DNA from: Macrostomum hystrix
Taxonomy: Eukaryota > Platyhelminthes > Macrostomidae
NCBI GenBank assembly: GCA_950097015.1
Contig: CATNEN010000001.1
Coordinates: 26,323,001-26,387,000 of the forward strand
Length of the DNA: 64,000 nt
Direction: 5' to 3'
Position numbers and translations under genes: made by a program. Positions 10,120-22,609 of the stretch are shown here, piece after piece (position 1 is the first letter of the stretch; every line of letters begins with the position of its first letter). Below the pieces are notes generated by a model. That model saw nothing but the letters and a program-made list of their open reading frames with translations, did not search any database and had not been told where the DNA came from.

Positions 10120-13100
10120 ATGGACTTTCGCCAGGATTTCGCCCAGCTGCTAGCCGACAAGCTGCCAGTCTTGCCAGCGTCAGCATCCAGTCGGTCGCCT
10201 CCGCCGAGCGCCTTCGATGGCGGCAGCTTCCCCAACCCGCAGGAACAGCTTCGGGCGCTTCGCAGCCTAGCAGCCGAGCGTCAGGCTATTGCTGACCAGC
10301 TGACAGTGAGGCTCAGGCTGGAGAAGCTCACAGCTGCCTTTGCCAGGCAGTGCGCCGATTTCTTGGAAAGCACCGGCGCCATCGACAACTTGGACAGCTC
10401 AGCAGCCTCTGGCATCGGCGGCAGCGACCGGGCGGATGACTCCGATACGGACACTCTGTGTGAGGAGACCGGATCTCTGCGAGATTATCTGCGGGATCTA
10501 ACTGTCAGTGATTCCTCCCAGCAGCAGCAGCAGCCGGAGCCGGACTATGCCCCTCTAACTGATGTTCAACGTCGCAAACAATCTGGTCGACGCAAGAAGC
10601 CGCCAAACCTGCCGCCACCGGTGGCCCAACGCAGGCAGCATCAGCTGCAGCAGCCGTCAGCTGCTAACAGCGGCAACAAGATCTCCGTGGACGCCTGCTT
10701 CAGTGTCTACAGCGAGCCTCCCGCTTCTGACGACGGCGCCTACGCCAGCGTTGGCGAGCCTCTCTATGACGAGCTGCTGCGCTCGCTGGTTGCTGAGCCG
10801 CCGGAGCCGTTACCCTGCGCCGCCCCTGAGAAGGCTCGCCAACGCCACGAACTGGCTCAGCGGGTGCTAAAAGAGGAAACCTTCCACCTGAACATACTCA
10901 AAGTATTGCAGCAGTACTCAAATGCATTGCAGCTCAGAGTGAAAACTAAAGCGGAACTCGTGCAGCAGCTGTTTTATCGACTGGACGAACTGTTGGAAAT
11001 CCAGGTTTGTTGGGACTGGCTAGTCTTCAGTTTGATAATTAGAAAATCTTCATGTTGCACTTATGTAAGCTGCAACATGCATGCATAAAATTGTCTAATG
11101 GAAATGAAAATATCACTCTCCTATTGATTATTGTATATTGAAATAAGTTTCTTGGAGATTACAACTTCTTTGAAGAATTACAGCTTACAACTTACAACTT
11201 CTTACCATAATTTAATGGATATTCAAATTTTTTATAAGCTCCATTTCATAAAAAATCGAAATTTCTTGAAAATCGCCATTTCTGGGAAATCACTATTTCT
11301 AGGAAATTATTTCTTCTTGGAAATCACTTTTTTGTAATTTATACTTCTTAGAAACCACAATTTTCTTTAAAAATTACTGCTTTTGGAAATCCAGGAATCT
11401 TAATTTTAAGGAAAAATATTTTTAATAACTTTAGTAATTATCTGAACAACAAAGTTAGCTTACAAAAAATATTATTTCACAAAAATCACAATTTCCTAGA
11501 AAAGGAGAAGGCTAAATAAAATTTCAGGCTGTTTCTAAATAGCAATTTTTTTTAACCTCAACCACAGGAACAGTTCGTTCGCACCCTCGAGACTCGATTG
11601 CCACAGTGGAGCGAGCGAACAGCCATAGCTGACCTCTATTTGTCCCTAGTGCAACGAGAAGTCGTTCTTGACTACACAAGGTTAGTGGGATTTTTTTCCC
11701 TAAAACTTTCAGTCACGTTTTAAGTTTAGCGCAGAATTTCGATGTGGTAACAAGCCGATATGTATCGAAATAAGTCTAATCTTGCTTGCAGACACTTGGA
11801 CAGCGCTAAGCAGGCCCTCAACAAACTGGAGACTAGTCAGGAGTTTCGCGACATGTTCAAGACGAATCCAAAGACCGGCTCAGCTAACAATGCGACCAGC
11901 GCCACAGTTGAGAAGTGTATGGTGGCCGTGGCCAATACTGGAGCCGCTATGGAGGAAATCAGCGTGTCCGACGCCATTGCCATGCCCGCCAAATGGCTGG
12001 TCACCCACTCCGAGAACTGCAAGATGCTGGTCTGTTTTTAGTGGGCCGACTGGGGCAAACACCTTGGCTAACACTGGAACCCTGTATTGCATTCGCAATG
12101 GGAAGATGAGAAGCCTGTATTGCATTCGCAATGGGAAGATGAGAAGCCTGTATTGCATTCGCAATGGGAAGATGAGAAGCCTGTATTGCATTCGCAATGG
12201 GAAGATGAGAAGCCTGTATTGCATTCGCAATGGGAAGATGAGAAGCCTGTATTGCATTCGCAATGGGAAGATGAGAAGCCTGTATTGCATTCGCAATGGG
12301 AAGATGAGAAGCCTGTATTGCATTCGCAATGGGAAGATGAGAAGCCTGTATTGCATTCGCAATGGGAAGATGAGAAGCCTGTATTGCATTCGCAATGGGA
12401 AGATGAGAAGCCTGTATTGCATTCGCAATGGGAAGATGAGAAGCCTGTATTGCATTCGCAACTTGGGAAGATAAGAAGTCTGTATTGTGTTCTCAATGGG
12501 AAGCCTGTATTGTGTTCACAATGAGAAGCCTGTATTGTGTTCACAATGGGAAGTTGACACCCAAGCTGTCTCATCGCTGTCGTCCCCAGGCCCAGCTGAC
12601 ACCGGACGGTCACGAGGATCGCCAAGGCCTTCAGAGCTTCTGCGATCAGGTTCGCCGAGCATTCGAAGGCCTGTCTAGCGGCGGCGTCGGCGGCAACGGC
12701 GTCGGTGGCGCCGCCGGCGGTGGGGCTGGCGGCGGAGGAGCGGGCGGAGCCAATGGTAGCAATGGGCGGCGCCTGCTGAAGCAGCAGATGGTGGTGGAGC
12801 TGGTGGGCAGCCATTCGCAGAAGCTGCGCCGCCTGTTCCTATTCAACGACGCCCTGATCTGCGCCCGTCAGAAGCTGGCTTCCAACGGCGAGTTTGACCT
12901 TCTGTTGAAGTGGTTCATACCGAAGTCCGCCTTCGTGCTGTTCGACCAGAAACGCCTGCCCGCCGACTTTGAGAACAAGCGCAAGGAGGTTGTGAGCGGA
13001 CTCAAAGCCAAGATTAAACAGGTGCAGACTGAGATTGCCCGCCTCAAGGTTGAAGCCGCCACTGCCGCGATCAAGGGACCGGATGTCAGGAACCTGTTCA

Positions 13101-16100
13101 AGACCAGTGCTAGCAGGAAACTCGACCGCTGCTTCGACCAGCTCAAGAAACTGCAGGTGCGCTTGAGGAGTGCTCAGATTCACAGATCCTCATTGCTTCA
13201 CCCATTCACAGATCCTCATTGCTTCACCAATTCACAGATCCTCATTGCTTCACCCATTCACAGATCCTCATTGCTTCACCCATTCACAGATCCTCATTGC
13301 TTCACCCATTCACAGATCCTCATTGCATCAACCAATCACAGATCCTCATTGCTTCACCCATTCACAGATCCTCATTGCTTCACCCATTCACAGATCCTCA
13401 GACAGATTCACACATTCACAGATCCTCAGACAGATTCACCCATTCACAGATCCTCAGACAGATTCACCCATTCACAGATTCTCAGACAGATTCACCCATT
13501 CACAGATCCTCAGACAGATTCACCCATTCACAGATCCTCAGACAGATTCACCCATTCACAGATCCTCAGACAGATTCACCCATTCACAGATCCTCAGACA
13601 GATTCACCCATTCCGAGATCCTCAGACAGATTCACCCATTCACAGATCCTCATTGCTTCACACATTCACAGATCCTCATTGCTTCACCCATTCACAGATC
13701 CTCATTGCTTCAACCATCACAGATCCTCATTGCTTCACCCATTCACAGATCCTCATTGCTTCACACATTCACAGATCCTCATTGCTTCACCCATTCACAG
13801 ATCCTCATTGCTTCACACATTCACAGATCCTCATTGCTTCACACATTCACAGATCCTCATTGCTTCAACCATCACAGATCCTCATTGCTTCACACATTCA
13901 CAGATCCTCATTGCTTCACACATTCACAGATCCTCATTGCTTCACCCATTCACAGATCCTCATTGCTTCACCCATTCACAGATCCTCATTGCTTCACCCA
14001 TTCACAGATCCTCATTGCTTCAACCATTCACAGATCCTCATTGCTTCACACATTCACAGATCCTCATTGCTTCACCCATTCACAGATCCTCATTGCTTCA
14101 CCCATTCACAGATCCTCATTGCTTCACCCATTCACAGATCCTCATTGCTTCACCCATTCACAGATCCTCATTGCTTCACCCATTCACAGATCCTCATTGC
14201 TTCACCCATTCACAGATCCTCATTGCTTCACCCATTCACAGATCCTCATTGCTTCACCCATTCACAGATCCTCAATCAATTCACAGCCAATGCAAACTGT
14301 TTGCAGGGCCAGCTGATTGTGTCGGTGCCAAGTCTGCCCCTGAAGGTCGGCAGGATCAACGAGAAGCAGTACGTCCTGCTGTTGTCCTCTGAGTTGGAGA
14401 AACGAGAATGGGAGACGCTGCTGAGCGAGACCTTGCTGCAGAACTATCACGTGCTGAATGCTCCCAAACCGACTCCCATGACTGTGGCCGAGGCCACGGA
14501 CCTGCTAGCTGCTCACCGCTATGTGGCTCGCGGAGTGACGGACCTGGGCTATCACTATCTGAAGAAGTCACCCAGTCCAGCTGAGTCCGAGGACGACATG
14601 GACAGCGAGGGCCTCATCGGCACGCTCAAGGTACAATGGAGTGACTAGGGGGTACAATGGAGTGACTAGGGGGTACAATGGAGTGACTAGGGGGTACAAT
14701 GGAGTGACTAGGGGGTACAATGGAGTGACTAGGGGGTACAATGGAGTGACTAGGGGGTAAAATGGAGTGACTAGGGGGTAGAATGGAGTGACTAGGGGGT
14801 AGAATCGAGTGACTAGGGGGTAGAATCGAGTGACTAGGGGGTAGAATCGAGTGAATAGGGGGTTGAATGGAGTGAATAGAGAGTAGATTTGATTGACTGA
14901 GGGGTAGAATGGAGTGACTAAAGGGTACAATGGAGTGACTAGGGGGTACAATGGAGTGACTAGGGGGTACAATGGAGTGACTAAGGGGTACAATGGAGTG
15001 ACTAGGGGGTACAATGGAGTGACTAAGGGGTACAATGGAGTGACTAGGGGGTACAATGGAGTGACTAAGGGGTACAATGGAGTGACTAGGGGGTACAATG
15101 GAGTGACTAAGGGGTACAATGGAGTGACTAGGGGGTACAATGGAGTGACTAGGGGGTACAATGGAGTGACTAAGGGGTACAATGGAGTGACTAGGGGGTA
15201 CAATGGAGTGACTAGGGGGTACAATGGAGTGACTAGGGGGTAGAATGGAGTGACTAGGGGGTACAATGGAGTGACTAGGGGGTACAATGGAGTGACTAGG
15301 GGGTACAATGGAGTGACTAGGGGGTACAATGGAGTGACTAGGGGGTAGAATGGAGTGACTAGGGGGTAGAATCGAGTGACTAGGGGGTAGAATCGAGTGA
15401 CTAGGGGGTAGGAAAAGTTATATAAAATTGATTAATTCAGGTAAATAGCTTTGAGGATGGGTAAACTTGAATATTTAAGTCTATTAATTGTTAGACTTAT
15501 ATATATAAAGGAATTGAAAATTAATATAGTGTAAAATTAGGCTATCTGTAACAACTGAGCCATTCTGAAGTGTAGGCCTCACTAAGCAGTAGTCTATGGC
15601 CGAATCCTGACAGGTGGTGATCCACAAGATCGAAGGCCTGGTCCAAGCAGGCAGCTACGGAGTGGCCATCGAGCTGAACGACCTCAGCCACCACTTCTGC
15701 CGCATCCACGCCACCCAGTTCGTTGAGCACAGTCTTGAGCCAATCTTTGAGAAGGAATTTCAAATCCAACTCGATGGCACCGAGTCGTCAATCAGATTTG
15801 TTGTCACCCGCCTGGACGAAGCCAAGCGATCTATGAATGTGGGCCACCTGGACCTGCGGCTCTACAGCGCCAGCCTGAAGGACTACTATGCGAAATGCCA
15901 CTACCTGACTCAGGCTGACCGGAGCAGCGCCCTGCTGCTCACCCTCAGCTTGGACTTCGTGCCCAGCCTGTGCAGCCTGACCAGGGAGGCCCCGCCAGGT
16001 CGGCCGGTTGTGTTCGGAGCTCCGCTGGCCCAACTGGTTGAACAGACCGGATCCAGACCCAATGGGGTGCCGAAGGTTGTTGTGGCGCTGACCAAGGCTA

Positions 16101-17025
16101 TTGAGAAACACATTGAAGAGCTCGGCATCTATCGCATTTCTGGGTCCAGCCTCGATCTGCAGGTGGGTGTGGCTGATGGTCTGTTTCTGTTGCTATAGGG
16201 GGTCGGTGGCAGAGCAGTTAACGCGTTTGCCTCTCGCGCCAAGGTTCCTGAGTTCGATTCCGCGACGAGGCCACATTCATTTGGGGCGCAGCCGCGGAGC
16301 AAAGGCTTGGAGGCTTGTCGTGCAATTTACGCCCTTGAGGGCCAACCTCCAAGGCACAGTGAGAGTGTACAGTGCCTGACGATGAGAAAGTCAGGGCAGA
16401 TGTACACACCTGTGTGATCGTGTGCCTGTGTATGGTATCTGTGAGCGTGTGCTCATGAGTCAGCGTAATGCGCACTATTGCCTCCTCGCTGTCAGCAAAT
16501 GATGCGCCTGTACTCACATTGAGCCCTCCCGCCTCATCCCAGGAGGTCAAGGCCACCATTGACGCCTCGCCCGACATGGCCTACCGCGCTCTGGACGGCG
16601 TCGATGTACACCTGCTGACCGGACTGCTCAAATTGTTCCTCCGCGAATTGCCGGAGCCGCTCATGACTAGCCAGCTCTACCTGCCCCTCATGCAGGCCAT
16701 GGATCTGAAGGATGACCGGGAGAAGGATTCCCAATTCGCCCAGCTCATTGCCCAGCTGCCCGAGCCGAATCGCTGCACCCTGGCCTACCTGTTCGATCAC
16801 CTGCTGCGGGTTGACCAGCACTCGGCCATCAACAAGATGTCCCTGGCCAACATGGGCATCATCTTCGGCCCCACCCTCATCTGCCCTGCCACCTCCTCGC
16901 TGCCCGACGGTGTCAAAATCTCCGGCCTTCACACCATACGGCAGGGCGGCATTCTGGTGAGACTGCTCAACCTGCACAAACTGGGCCGCCTGCCTGCTCT
17001 GACAGACTGCTCAGCCAGGGCTTAG
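10120..17025 (+). CDS. BCR/ABR-like protein (DH-PH-C2-RhoGAP)
   Basis: Dual Rho-family regulator acting on Rac/Cdc42-type GTPases. Coding exons: 10120-11004, 11568-11680, 11792-12029, 12590-13156, 14307-14630, 15614-16162 and 16543-17025; all phases agree, giving 1,052 residues. The ATG at 10120 follows an in-frame TGA at 10063. Order: a helical, coiled-coil-like N-terminus (about 40-85); Gln-rich linker; DH-like region (about 237-440); Gly-rich insert (about 442-471); PH domain with LRRLFLFNDALIC, split by an intron and resumed at YVLLLSSELEKREW; C2 (about 705-830); RhoGAP from about 844 with arginine finger GIYRISG, LKLFLRELPEPL and NKMSLANMGIIFGPTL. Collinearity with vertebrate BCR/ABR is clear. 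The DH motif normally like PVxRVxR reads MPAKWLVTHSENC, so GEF activity is doubtful. The donor of the third intron (GTCTGT) is weak. Four of six introns hold minisatellites or a SINE. Confidence 0.9.
12072..12470. repeat. Minisatellite, 33 bp unit, in BCR intron 3
   Basis: Twelve nearly identical copies of a 33 bp unit containing TGTATTGCATTCGCAATGGG. The array begins about 45 bp after the donor at 12030; degenerate half-copies continue to about 12550, close to the acceptor at 12589. Very low divergence suggests recent expansion. The frame SLYCIRNGKMR is open but intronic. Confidence 0.97.
13165..14277. repeat. Minisatellite, 26 bp unit, in BCR intron 4
   Basis: About 43 copies of a unit built on CATTCACAGATCCTCATTGC plus TTCACC. 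It starts about 10 bp after the donor (13157) and ends about 30 bp before the acceptor (14306). A variant sub-block at about 13390-13640 has CAGACAGATTCAC in place of CATTGCTTCAC. Each unit ends a pyrimidine-rich run with CACAG, resembling a 3' splice site. Confidence 0.97.
14631..15412. repeat. Minisatellite, 21 bp unit, starting at the BCR intron 5 donor
   Basis: About 37 copies of a 21 bp unit that begins GTACAATGGAGTGACTAGGG. The first copy begins exactly at the splice donor (CTCAAG|GTACAATGG at 14631), so every unit repeats the first bases of the intron. The central copies (about 14760-14910) are diverged (GTAGAATCGAGTG) and the flanking copies are near-identical. Confidence 0.97.
16198..16530 (+). 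mobile_element. tRNA-derived SINE, family A, in BCR intron 6
   Basis: The head carries tRNA-like promoter boxes: GTGGCAGAGCAGTTAACGCG (A-box region) and GAGTTCGATTCCGCG (B box). The body, CAATTTACGCCCTTGAGGGC ... CCTGACGATGAGAAAGTCAG ... GTACACACCTGTGTGA, recurs in the same order at 52935-53190, proving a dispersed family. The host intron is only 380 bp (16163-16542), so the SINE makes up nearly all of it. No target-site duplication was found. Confidence 0.85.
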
Positions 17026-17071
17026 CAACTGCTCATGAGCATGATATTATGCGTTGCATTGCTTTGTCCCA

Positions 17072-19605
17072 CTGCAGTGTGAGATTTGTTGTACTTTAGT
17101 GTGGGGTTTGTTATAGTTTAGTGGGGTTTGTTATACTTTAGTGTGTGATTTGTTATAGTTTAGTGTGTGATTTGTTATACTTTAGTGTGTGATTTGTTAT
17201 AGTTTAGTGGGGTTTGTTATACTTTAGTGTGTGATTTGTTATAGTTTAGTGTGTGATTTGTTATACTTTAGTGTGGGGTTTGTTGTACTTTAGTGTGTGA
17301 TTTGTTATACTTTAGTGTGTGATTTGTTATACTTTAGTGTGAGATTTGTTATACTTTAGTGTGTGATTTGTTATACTTTAGTGTGTGATTTGTTATACTT
17401 TAGTGTGTGATTTTTAATACTTTAGTGTGTGATTTGTTATACTTTTGTGTGGGGTTTGTTGTACTTTAGTGTGGGGTTTGTTGTACTTTAGTGTGTGATT
17501 TGTTATAGTTTAGTGTGTGATTTGTTATACTTTAGTTTGTGATTTGTTATACTTTAGTGTGTGATTTGTTATACTTTAGTGTGGGGTTTGTTGTACTTTA
17601 GTGTGTGATTTGTTATACTTTAGTGTGTGATTTGTTATACTTTAGTGTATGATTTGTTATACTTTAGTGTGTGATTTGTTGTACTTTAGTGTGTGATTTG
17701 TTATAGTTTAGTGTGTGATTTGTTATACTTTAGTGTGTGATTTGTTATACATTAGTGTGTAATTTGTTATAGTTCAGTGTGGGGTTTGTTATACTTTAGT
17801 GTGTGATTTGTTATAGTTTGGTGTGGGGTTTGTTGTACTTTAGTGTGTGATTTGTTATAGTTTAGTGTGTGATTTGTTATACTTTAGTGTGTGATTTGTT
17901 ATAGTTTAGTGTGTGATTTGTTATAGTTTAGTGTGTGATTTGTTATAGTTTAGTGTGTGATTTGTTATACTTTAGTGTGTGATTTGTTATACTTTAGTGT
18001 GTGATTTGTTATAGTTCAGTGTGGGGTTTGTTATACTTTAGTGTGTGATTTGTTATACATTAGTGTGTGATTTGTTATACTTTAGTGTGTGATTTGTTAT
18101 ACTTTAGTGTGTGATTTGTTATACTTTAGTGTGTGATTTGTTGTACTTTAGTGTGTGATTTGTTATAGTTTAGTGTGTGATTTGTTATACTTTAGTGTGT
18201 GATTTGTTATACATTAGTGTGTAATTTGTTATAGTTCAGTGTGGGGTTTGTTATACTTTAGTGTGTGATTTGTTATAGTTTGGTGTGGGGTTTGTTGTAC
18301 TTTAGTGTGTGATTTGTTATAGTTTAGTGTGTGATTTGTTATACTTTAGTGTGTGATTTGTTATACTTTAGTGTGTGATTTGTTATAGTTTAGTGTGTGA
18401 TTTCTTATACTTTAGTGTGTGATTTGTTATACTTTAGTGTGTGATTAGTTATACTTTAGTGTGTGATTTGTTATAGTTCAGTGTGGGGTTTGTTATACTT
18501 TAGTGTGTGATTTGTTATACATTAGTGTGTGATTTGTTATACTTTAGTGTGTGATTTGTTATAGTTCAGTGTGTGATTTGTTATACTTTAGTGTGTGATT
18601 TGTTATACTTTAGTGTGTGATTTGTTATACATTAGTGTGTGATTTGTTATACATTAGTGTGTGATTTGTTATAGTTCAGTGTGTGATTTGTTATACATTA
18701 GTGTGTGATTTGTTATACATTAGTGTGTGATTTGTTATAGTTTAGTGTGGGGTTTGTTATACATTAGTGTGTGATTTGTTATACATTAGTGTGTGATTTG
18801 TTATACTTTAGTGTGTGATTTGTTATAGTTTAGTGTGGGGTTTGTTATACTTTAGTGTGTGATTTGTTATAGTTCAGTGTGTGATTTGTTATACTTTAGT
18901 GTGTGATTTGTTATACTTTAGTGTGTGATTTGTTATACTTTAGTGTGTGATTTGTTATACATTAGTGTGTGATTTGTTATACTTTAGTGTGTGATTTTTT
19001 ATAGTTCAGTGTGTGATTTGTTATACATTAGTGTGTGATTTGTTATACATTAGTGTGTGATTTGTTATAGTTTAGTGTGGGGTTTGTTATACTTTAGTGT
19101 GTGATTTGTTATACTTTAGTGTGTGATTTGTTATAGTTTAGTGTGTGATTTGTTATACTTTAGTGTGTGATTTGTTATACTTTAGTGTGTGATTTGTTAT
19201 AGTTCAGTGTGTGATTTGTTATACTTTAGTGTGTGATTTGTTATACTTTAGTGTGTGATTTGTTATAGTTTAGTGTGGGGTTTGTTATACTTTAGTGTGT
19301 GATTTGTTATAGTTTAGTGTGGGGTTTGTTATACTTTAGTGTGGGGTTTGTTATACTTTAGTGTGTGATTTGTTATACTTTAGTGTGTGATTTGTTATAC
19401 TTTAGTGTGTGATTTGTTATACTTTAGTGTGTGATTTGTTATAGTTTAGTGTGTGATTTGTTATAGTTTAGTGTGTGATTTGTTATACTTTAGTGTGTGA
19501 TTTGTTATACTTTAGTGTGTGATTTGTTATACTTTAGTGTGTGATTTGTTATAGTTTAGTGTGTGATTTGTTATAGTTCAGTGTGTGATTTGTTATACTT
19601 TAGTG
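17072..19605. repeat. Minisatellite, 22 bp unit, just after the BCR stop
   Basis: About 115 copies of a 22 bp unit, ACTTTAGTGTGTGATTTGTT plus AT, with variants (AGTTTAGTG, ACATTAGTG, GTGGGGTTTG). It begins about 50 bp after the stop codon at 17025. The first exact AATAAA downstream is at 19775-19780, beyond the array, so the whole 2.5 kb may be transcribed as 3' UTR unless an unseen signal ends the mRNA earlier. Confidence 0.96.
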
Positions 19606-21049
19606 CGGGATTAGGCCTGCCTTTATGCGGTGTTTATCTTAACTTGTGTGTGGGAGTCATTGGGGCCAAAATGGTCTGCACTACTCCCAGTAGCAAAACC
19701 AATTACAATAGTCGCGTTATGAAACATTATCAATAAGCAATCAATGCAATATTGATTTGCTATCTAACTTTGTAAATAAATAGTTGGACTACCAGTTAGA
19801 AATATATGTCAGAACTTCAAATAAAAACTACTTTGCTCTATTCGTGACACTGAACTTATTATTAATGTGAATTGTTTGCCCATTCTACAGAAAATGACGT
19901 TCTTTTAAATGTAAGAAAACTTTTTCCCCCGTTTCCTATAATCTGTGGCACGCTACTCATTTGCCGGTGTGTGAGTAGTCAGTATGGCGAAATCCTGTCA
20001 TTCTTTTCCTAAATTATTTAGTTTTAAACCCCGTTTTATTGTATATTTCTGCAGGACATTCACGCGCTACAATCTGTGCGCATGTTTTTCTATTTTCTGC
20101 TCTTTTGTATTTTGATATTCCTTTACAAATACGAAATTCCAGTTACTGAGGTGCTTGCCAATTTGCGCGATAAGAGGAATTTATTTTAGATTTTACCATT
20201 TTAGCCTGCTACTGTTCCATTGTTATTCATTACCTTCATTGTTTGTCTTAGTTCTTGTAAATAACAGTACTTACTTTTGCACTTCTGTTTGAATAATACG
20301 TGCCTTCCTATGCTTAAAGTGAACTGTATATTATAATCGTTACTGCTGTTGTTGTACAATCATTACTATCTATTGCTGTAATGTAATTTTTAAGCAAGTT
20401 GCATTTCTGTCTTTAACTCTTAATCTGTCCCTAACTTATTTCTTATCAATTGTCTTCCGATTTCTATACATTTCTATACTTTTGTAGGCCGATATGTATA
20501 GAAAATCCGAAAGTCGATAATGTTCGATTTTCAAATTTTCAGGTTGCGCTTCTATTCGCACTACTTGAAGTAGCTCAAATTTCTGTTGGCTGTCGCAATA
20601 CGAATTACTCCTTATTTTCAAATTTCCTTTGCCTCGATGATTGAGCACAGTTAACATATTCCCATCTCACTGCTGATCAAAGCGAATAATTTTTACAGTG
20701 TGTAAAAATTTACATACTACACGGTTTTTTACTATGTACTCTATCTGTGCTTTATTGTTAAATTTTAATGACTATTAGCTAACTAGCTTGTCACTGGATT
20801 AAGATTTCTTTATTAATTTTAACTCTCATTAGCCAATCAATACTGTTTTCCAAATTTGTTATATCCCTGTGTCGCTTGTTTAGTCATTATTATATTTAAT
20901 ATTTCAAATAAAAATGCTTCATTTTACCCACTTATCATTATTTATTGAGAGTACGACAGAGAAAGCCAATGTCTCGCAATCACAAACTGAATCTTAATGT
21001 CGTTTAATTATTCCTGTATGTGCTGTAAAGACATATTTGCTGATAAACT
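19606..21049. other. AT-rich intergenic, no gene seen
   Basis: No recognisable exon. AATAAA at 19775-19780 may end the BCR transcript. A short motif GGCCGATATGTATAGAAAA occurs near 20490; related copies occur near 11754 and 26712. Confidence 0.4.
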
Positions 21050-21985
21050 TATGTTAATCCGGCACTTTCTAAGAAATGTCAAGTCTCTCATCAGATCCAG
21101 TTGTGTTAATCTGGCAGTTTCTAAGAAATGCCAAGTCTCTCATCAGATCCAGTTGAGTTAATCTGGCAGTTTCTAAGAAATGCCAAGTCTCTCATCAGAT
21201 CCAGTTGAGTTAATCTGGCAGTTTCTAAGAAATGTCAAGTCTCTCATCAGATCCAGTTGTGTTAATCTGGCAGTTTCTAAGAAATGCCAAGTCTCTCATC
21301 AGATCCAGTTGTGTTTATCTGGCAGTTTCTAAGAAATGCCAAGTCTCTCATCAGATCCAGTTGAGTTAATCTGGCAGTTTCTAAGAAATGCCAAGTCTCT
21401 CATCAGATCCAGTTGAGTTAATCTGGCAGTTTCTAAGAAATGCCAAGTCTCTCATCAGATCCAGTTGAGTTAATCTGGCAGTTTCTAAGAAATGCCAAGT
21501 CTCTCATCAGATCCAGTTGAGTTAATCTGGCAGTTTCTAAGAAATGCCAAGTCTCTCATCAGATCCAGTTGAGTTAATCTGGCAGTTTCTAAGAAATGTC
21601 AAGTCTCTCATCAGATCCAGTTGAGTTAATCTGGCAGTTTCTAAGAAATGCCAAGTCTCTCATCAGATCCAGTTGAGTTAATCTGGCAGTTTCTAAGAAA
21701 TGTCAAGTCTCTCATCAGATCCAGTTGAGTTAATCTGGCAGTTTCTAAGAAATGCCAAGTCTCTCATCAGGTCCAGTTGAGTTAATCTGGCAGTTTCTAA
21801 GAAATGCCAAGTCTCTCATCAGATCCAGTTGAGTTAATCTGGCAGTTTCTAAGAAATGCCAAGTCTCTCATCAGATCCAGTTGAGTTAATCTGGCAGTTT
21901 CTAAGAAATGCCAAGTCTCTCATCAGATCCAGTTGAGTTAATCTGGCAGTTTCTAAGAAATGCCAAGTCTCTCATCAGATCAAAC
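21050..21985. repeat. Minisatellite, 52 bp unit
   Basis: About 18 copies of a 52 bp unit containing GTCTCTCATCAGATCCAGTT and GGCAGTTTCTAAGAAATG, highly homogeneous (GCC/GTC and GAG/GTG variants). Intergenic, about 0.6 kb upstream of the homeobox first exon. Confidence 0.97.
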
Positions 21986-21989
21986 AAAT

Positions 21990-22609
21990 TTACAGAAATT
22001 TTAGGAATTTAGGTTCGTGCAGACTTTGATAATGTTGATTAATTTGGAGTTTGAATAAGGCCTATTTTTTCCTGGAAATTTCCATTGTAAATCGATGTGG
22101 CTGTTTTTAATTGAATAGCTTATGATACTGGTTCAGGGATGAGTGACCCGATTGCTTTGCATTCTGACAATGAGAAGACCTGTGTAAATAAGTTTTATAT
22201 TCAGTCATATTTCCTGCTTGTGTGAGTGTTTTTGTATCCAGAACCCAAGGCTTGCTAAAACTTGCTAAAAACTGCTTCAGCCAATGGCAGTGCTTCCGTT
22301 GTCTCTCTGCCTCTCTCTGCTCTCAGCAGCAAATTGGCGACTCAGAAAATGCTTGCTTTTTTTATTGTTCTTCTGTGTGAGTGTGTGAGCGTGTTTCGTG
22401 TTATTGTTGTTTCTGTGATCACAACACAGAAACATGAGGGTTGCTTGCAACCGCTCCTTCTCTTGCTTTCTGGTTATCGGAAATGCATATAACACAGCAA
22501 AAGCATTCATAAAAAGCAACCACGCGACCAATCTAAATTCCGAGCCTTTCAACAAAGCAGGAGGAACAAGTCATCTCAGTTGAGAACCGCAGACCACACT
22601 AAAGCATTC
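21990..22609. other. Putative 5' region of the homeobox gene
   Basis: Transition from AT-rich to mixed composition before the ATG at 22610. No TATA box or CpG-rich promoter was obvious. The short ORFs here overlap on both strands and have no recognisable content. Confidence 0.3.

Noticed and set aside
12485-14648. Long ORFs that merge BCR exons with repeat peptides (HSQILIASPIHRSS)
   Set aside because: Good donor and acceptor sites at 13157 and 14306 in matching phase remove the repeat, and the joined exons restore the PH domain.
16198-16270. Functional tRNA gene
   Set aside because: Boxes A and B are present but the cloverleaf does not close, and the sequence continues into a body repeated at 52935; it is a SINE head.
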